A model generated the notes under the pieces. That model searched no databases and was not told the DNA's origin. It worked only from the letters and a program-made list of their open reading frames with translations. Source: Piscirickettsiaceae bacterium (lineage in GTDB: Bacteria > Pseudomonadota > Gammaproteobacteria > Nitrosococcales > Methylophagaceae). Taken from it: a stretch of 64,000 bases of DNA. The stretch lies in assembly GCA_013215775.1 (NCBI GenBank), contig JABSQO010000001.1, forward strand, positions 62,001 to 126,000. The letters are read 5' to 3'. This document shows positions 59,940 through 64,000 of the stretch, in pieces (the first letter of the stretch is position 1; each line of letters opens with the position of its first letter). Both the position numbers and the translations under genes were made by a program.

Positions 59940-62213
59940 CTACAAGCTACTGTATTTGTTGCGTAAACGCTGACGAACCACTTCAGCCACGGTATTAAAA
60001 ACAAAGGTTGCCATAAACAACACTAATGCCGCCAAGAACAGCACACGATAATGTGAACTGGCAACTTCGGCTTCGGGCATTTCAACAGCAATATTTGCCG
60101 ATAATGCTCGGAAACCTTCAAAGATATTAAAGTCCATAATCGGTGTATTACCCGTTGCCATTAACACAATCATCGTTTCACCTACGGCACGACCTAAACC
60201 AATCATCACCGCCGAGAAAATGCCTGGGCTTGCCGTTAAAATAACAACCCGTGTTAATGTTTGCCATGGTGTCGCCCCTAACGCTAATGAACCAATCGTC
60301 AGGTGTTTTGGCACGCCAAAGATGGCATCTTCCGTAATCGAAAAGATAGTTGGAATCACAGCAAATCCCATCACCATTCCAACCACTAAAGAGTTCCGTT
60401 GATCAAAGCCAATACCATGGTCATTCAACCACTGTGGCATATTGCTATCGAATAGCCATGCTTCAACTATTGGGCTGAGCATCATCGACACCACCCCCAC
60501 TAAAATGACCACTGGTACTAAGATCGCAGCTTCCCAACCATCAGGAATACGTTCTCGTAGGCTTGTAGGTAATCTTGTCCAACCCCATGCTGTTAACACG
60601 ATCATCACTGGGGTCATGACAAATATACTGAACACCCCAGGAAGGTTACCTTCAACAATCGGAGCCAACCATAATCCTGCTAAGAAACCCAAGATAACCG
60701 TCGGCAAGGCTTCCATAATCTCAATGGTCGGTTTAACAATTTTACGCATCCCCGGTGACATAAAATAAGCAGTATAGATTGCACCAAAAATAGCTAAGGG
60801 CATGGCAATAGCCATGGCATACATCGCTGCTTTGAATGTACCGAATGTCAGTGGCGTTAAGCTGAATTTTGGCTCAAAGTCATTACTGGCTGATGATGAC
60901 TGCCAAATGTACTCTGGTTTATCACGGCTCTCATACCAGACTTTTTCCCATAATGAATGCCACGATACATCAGGATGTTCATTATCGATGACTGATAACT
61001 TAACGTTTCCTTGTGTAGTCAAACTAATCAAACCATTGCTACGAGGAGAGATCGCCATCACAGTATGTCCACCGGCATCATTTAGCGGCTCAACCAATAA
61101 TGTACGCTCTGCTGTGGTGTGATAAATTCCCAGTTGGCCACTGGCATCTAGGGCTAAGAAACCTTTGCGAGCATATTCTGGAGAAATCGCAATAATTGGT
61201 GAGGATTGGTCAGCAAAACTTCGTACATTATGCAGTGTGTAATTATTGTCTTTATCTCGCACTGGGAACCATTGGTCCACATGTCCGTCACTACGTCCGA
61301 CTAGAATTGAAATACCACCTGTTAAAAATTCAATGGCCGTAATATCCACGTCTGATGGTACCGCTTTAATTTTTTGTACCAAGCGAGGTTTCGTAATATC
61401 CTGAATGTCATAGAAAGCAATATTGCCCGCATTATCAGCCAGATAAAGTTCCCGCTGATCAATATCCATCACTAATTGCGTTGTTTCAACTAAGGCAGGC
61501 AAGATTATTTCTGCACTGAACTGTTCGATGGTGAACTCGTCTTCATCCATAAAACTTTCTTCACGAATCAAGCTTGTTAATACCAATCGTTTGTCAGCCG
61601 TTACAGCAGCGATCGTTGTTTGCTCTTCGTTACTTTGCACAGTCAAAAATTTTAATGCTTGTCGTTGATTGTCCAACAGTAATGTTTCTTCACCCAATGG
61701 AAACTCGATTCTAGGTGTAATGGTGCGTATATCATTTGGATAGCTAATTTTATAAGCTTGCTTAAAAACTAAAGTCCGGCCATCTTCAAACCCATAAGCA
61801 AAAACACCTGTTGACGGATCACCTTTGCCAAAGCTGGCAATGACCATATCCGCTAAAGGTAATGATGGTTCAAGTATTGTTTCGCCACTGTCCGCGACAA
61901 AAAATCGTGCTTGACCCTGCATGTCTAAGCTCAAGGCCACATCATTATATTCATTCAAGGTGACATGTATTGCCGTCTTTTCTGACGAGTCATACTCTGC
62001 TGTCATTTCAATGTCTGCACCATAAAATAATGGCACCACGACATAAAGCAGATAAAAGAAAATCAATACAATGGCAAAAATAACAGCCATTCCACCTACA
62101 GCCACACCATATCTTGCCATGCGATCTTTGGTTTCACGCCATTTGCGACGACGCATCGTTATCGGTGAGTGTGCTGGTGGTAGTATGTTATTTTTTAGAG
62201 AATATTCAGTCAT
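59940..62213 (-). CDS. pstC: Phosphate ABC transporter permease PstC, extended form
   Basis: 757 aa; C-terminal permease (PTIEIMEALPTVILGFLAGLWLAP, SIFVMTPVMIVLTAWGWTRLP) preceded by a roughly 380-aa extracytoplasmic domain. Confidence 0.95.
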   Translation of the reverse strand: MTEYSLKNNILPPAHSPITMRRRKWRETKDRMARYGVAVGGMAVIFAIVLIFFYLLYVVVPLFYGADIEMTAEYDSSEKTAIHVTLNEYNDVALSLDMQGQARFFVADSGETILEPSLPLADMVIASFGKGDPSTGVFAYGFEDGRTLVFKQAYKISYPNDIRTITPRIEFPLGEETLLLDNQRQALKFLTVQSNEEQTTIAAVTADKRLVLTSLIREESFMDEDEFTIEQFSAEIILPALVETTQLVMDIDQRELYLADNAGNIAFYDIQDITKPRLVQKIKAVPSDVDITAIEFLTGGISILVGRSDGHVDQWFPVRDKDNNYTLHNVRSFADQSSPIIAISPEYARKGFLALDASGQLGIYHTTAERTLLVEPLNDAGGHTVMAISPRSNGLISLTTQGNVKLSVIDNEHPDVSWHSLWEKVWYESRDKPEYIWQSSSASNDFEPKFSLTPLTFGTFKAAMYAMAIAMPLAIFGAIYTAYFMSPGMRKIVKPTIEIMEALPTVILGFLAGLWLAPIVEGNLPGVFSIFVMTPVMIVLTAWGWTRLPTSLRERIPDGWEAAILVPVVILVGVVSMMLSPIVEAWLFDSNMPQWLNDHGIGFDQRNSLVVGMVMGFAVIPTIFSITEDAIFGVPKHLTIGSLALGATPWQTLTRVVILTASPGIFSAVMIGLGRAVGETMIVLMATGNTPIMDFNIFEGFRALSANIAVEMPEAEVASSHYRVLFLAALVLFMATFVFNTVAEVVRQRLRNKYSSL

Positions 62214-62235
62214 AGGTTCTCAACTATTTATTACA

Positions 62236-62270
62236 GAAAAACGCTCCACACAAAGTGCAGAGCGTTTTCT
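62236..62270 (-). other. Intercistronic hairpin between pstS and pstC
   Basis: agaaaaacgctc...gagcgttttct inverted repeat in the 75-bp pstS-pstC gap. Confidence 0.65.
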
Positions 62271-62288
62271 GATATTTACTTAAATAAC

Positions 62289-63245
62289 TTACTTAATTTT
62301 AGCTAATTCTTTTTCTGTTACCGATGCTGGCAATGGAATATAACCATCTTTAATAACAACATGTTGACCCGCTTTTGACAGAATCATTTTGATGAATTCT
62401 TGATCAAGTGGCGCTAATGGTTTGTTAGGTGCTTTATTCACATAAACGTAAAGGTAACGAGATAATGGGTATGTGCCGTTCGCTGCGTTTTCTTTAGATG
62501 CTGCGATGAAAGGCTTACCTGGCTCCTTAGTTAAAGCAATGGCTTTAACACCCGATGTTTTATAACCAATACCAGAGTAACCAATACCATTTAATGATTT
62601 AGTCACACCTTGAACAACTGAAGCTGAACCAGGTTGCTCGTTTACATTGTTTTTGTAATCACCTTTACACAATGCTTTTTTCTTAAAGTAACCATAGGTG
62701 CCAGACACTGAATTACGACCGTAGATTTGGATGCTTCCTAAATCATCAACGCCCGCTTGGCCCCAGTTAGTAATATCTTCTGCGTGGCCACATTTACGTG
62801 TTGCTGAGAAAATCGCATCCACTTGAGGAATAGATAAACCTTCGATTGGGTTATCTTTATGTACATATACCGCTAAAGCATCAATTGCCACACGAATGGG
62901 CGTTGCTTTATAACCATGTTTAGCTTCAAATGCCGCTGTTTCTTTGTCTTTCATTTTACGGCTCATAGGACCGAAGTTTGATGTACCTTCAGTCAGTGCT
63001 GGCGGAGCTGTTGAAGAACCCGCTGCTTGAATTTGGATACTAACATTAGGATATTCACGTTTGAACTCTTCAGCCCAAAGTGTCATCAAATTAGCTAATG
63101 TGTCAGAACCCACACTAGAAAGATTGCCTGAAATACCACTAACTTTTTCATAATCAGCTAAAGCTGGATCAACATCAGCGTACGTTGCTGCAGAAAAACC
63201 CATTGTTAATGCAGCGCCTAAGATTGCAAGTTTTTTTGTGAACAT
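62289..63245 (-). CDS. pstS: Phosphate ABC transporter substrate-binding protein
   Basis: [23 protein letters not shown] signal peptide; [53 protein letters not shown] at 63245 preferred over 63263. Confidence 0.95.
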   Translation of the reverse strand: MFTKKLAILGAALTMGFSAATYADVDPALADYEKVSGISGNLSSVGSDTLANLMTLWAEEFKREYPNVSIQIQAAGSSTAPPALTEGTSNFGPMSRKMKDKETAAFEAKHGYKATPIRVAIDALAVYVHKDNPIEGLSIPQVDAIFSATRKCGHAEDITNWGQAGVDDLGSIQIYGRNSVSGTYGYFKKKALCKGDYKNNVNEQPGSASVVQGVTKSLNGIGYSGIGYKTSGVKAIALTKEPGKPFIAASKENAANGTYPLSRYLYVYVNKAPNKPLAPLDQEFIKMILSKAGQHVVIKDGYIPLPASVTEKELAKIK

Positions 63246-63303
63246 TATTTGTTCATCTCCCAAGTTAAAATAAATTTATAGGGAGCAGTATCACGTCGGA
63301 ATA

Positions 63304-63342
63304 TGACAAGGATGTGAAAGAAATATGACAATTCGATGACAA
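63304..63342 (-). promoter_or_regulatory. Tandem PHO boxes upstream of pstS
   Basis: Minus strand: TTGTCATCGAA-TTGTCATATTT-CTTTCACATCC-TTGTCA, four half-sites in 11-bp register. Confidence 0.85.
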
Positions 63343-63372
63343 TGGAATTGTTGGGTACTTTAGGTAAAGAAT

Positions 63373-64000
63373 TTAGTCTTCTATTTCAACAACACGCGTT
63401 AAGGGAAAGTTGCAAATAAACTGTGAGCCAACACCTAGTTCACTACTAATTTTAAGATCAGCCTCATGCCTCTGTAAAACATGCTTAACAATGGCTAAGC
63501 CTAATCCTGTGCCACCCGCCTCTTGGGAGCGACCACTGTCTACTCGATAAAAGCGTTCGGTTAATCGTTCAAGATGATGTTCGGCAATGCCTTCACCATT
63601 ATCATGTATTTCAATATGGGCACCGCCACTATCAACGAACCAGCGGACAATGATTTTGCTATTGGCGGGAGTATATTTAATAGCATTAAAAACTAAATTT
63701 GATACCACACTCCGCAGCTCGCCCACATCCGCTAGTAAACCCTGTGCAGTCAAAATATCAAGTTCAATCTCATGTGAGTGATACTGTTCTAATTTTTTCG
63801 CATCTTCAACGACTGAGGCTAATAATACCGAGATATCTATTGGCTCATAAGTTAATGATTTTTCACCTGTTTCCAATTGTGACAATGCCAATAGATCGGT
63901 AATCATCATATGCATTCGCTCTGTTTGTTGCTGCATAACGGGCAGTGCAGATCTCCATTGCTCAGAAGGGCTATCCTCGTTGAAGGTTTCTAAATAACCA
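63373..64000 (-). CDS. phoR: Phosphate regulon sensor histidine kinase PhoR, C-terminal part (runs off window)
   Basis: Open through the window edge: GYLETFNEDSPSEQWRSALPVMQQQTERMHMMITDLLALSQLE...DNGEGIAEHHLERLTERFYRVDSGRSQEAGGTGLGLAIVKHVL. Confidence 0.92.
   Translation of the reverse strand, partial: GYLETFNEDSPSEQWRSALPVMQQQTERMHMMITDLLALSQLETGEKSLTYEPIDISVLLASVVEDAKKLEQYHSHEIELDILTAQGLLADVGELRSVVSNLVFNAIKYTPANSKIIVRWFVDSGGAHIEIHDNGEGIAEHHLERLTERFYRVDSGRSQEAGGTGLGLAIVKHVLQRHEADLKISSELGVGSQFICNFPLTRVVEIED

Noticed and set aside
1-64000. Mobile element, prophage, defence island or biosynthetic gene cluster
   Set aside because: No transposase, integrase, phage structural, toxin-antitoxin, restriction or Cas-like proteins found in the listed frames; gene order is mostly conserved housekeeping synteny.

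Overview
The window is a gene-dense, mostly syntenic chromosomal segment from a methylotrophic gammaproteobacterium. A Methylophaga-like lineage is my inference from gene content, not a database result. No rRNA, tRNA, CRISPR array, IS element or prophage was recognised. Main blocks: (1) gatB, a DUF1097-type membrane protein, a FIST-domain protein and gshA. (2) A Pil-Chp twitching chemosensory cluster (pilG, pilH, pilI, pilJ-like, a 1847-aa chpA/pilL, a CheW-like gene). (3) slt and cca. (4) A tetrahydromethanopterin/methylofuran C1 island at 17.2-26.65 kb: mch, RimK-like ATP-grasp (orf5-type), CitG-like (orf7-type), fae, a HisA-related gene, then a tight operon of MfnD-like ATP-grasp, hydantoinase-like (MfnF-like), pabB, an MfnE-like amino acid kinase and a group II PLP decarboxylase (MfnA-like). 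(5) damX-like, aroB, aroK, pilQPONM and ponA. (6) M48 protease, rpmE, a methyltransferase, trkH, lnt, corC, ybeY, phoH, miaB, radC, cytochrome b561-like, thyA, a sigma54-activator-like AAA+ regulator without GAFTGA, a TauE/SafE protein and a TonB receptor. (7) A phosphate regulon: ppx, OprP-like porin, phoU, pstB, pstA, pstC, pstS and phoR (truncated by the window edge), with readable 11-bp-periodic PHO-box repeats. The best candidate for incompletely described biology is the C1-cofactor operon, because it pairs MfnD/E/F-like genes with a tyrosine-decarboxylase-like gene and pabB.
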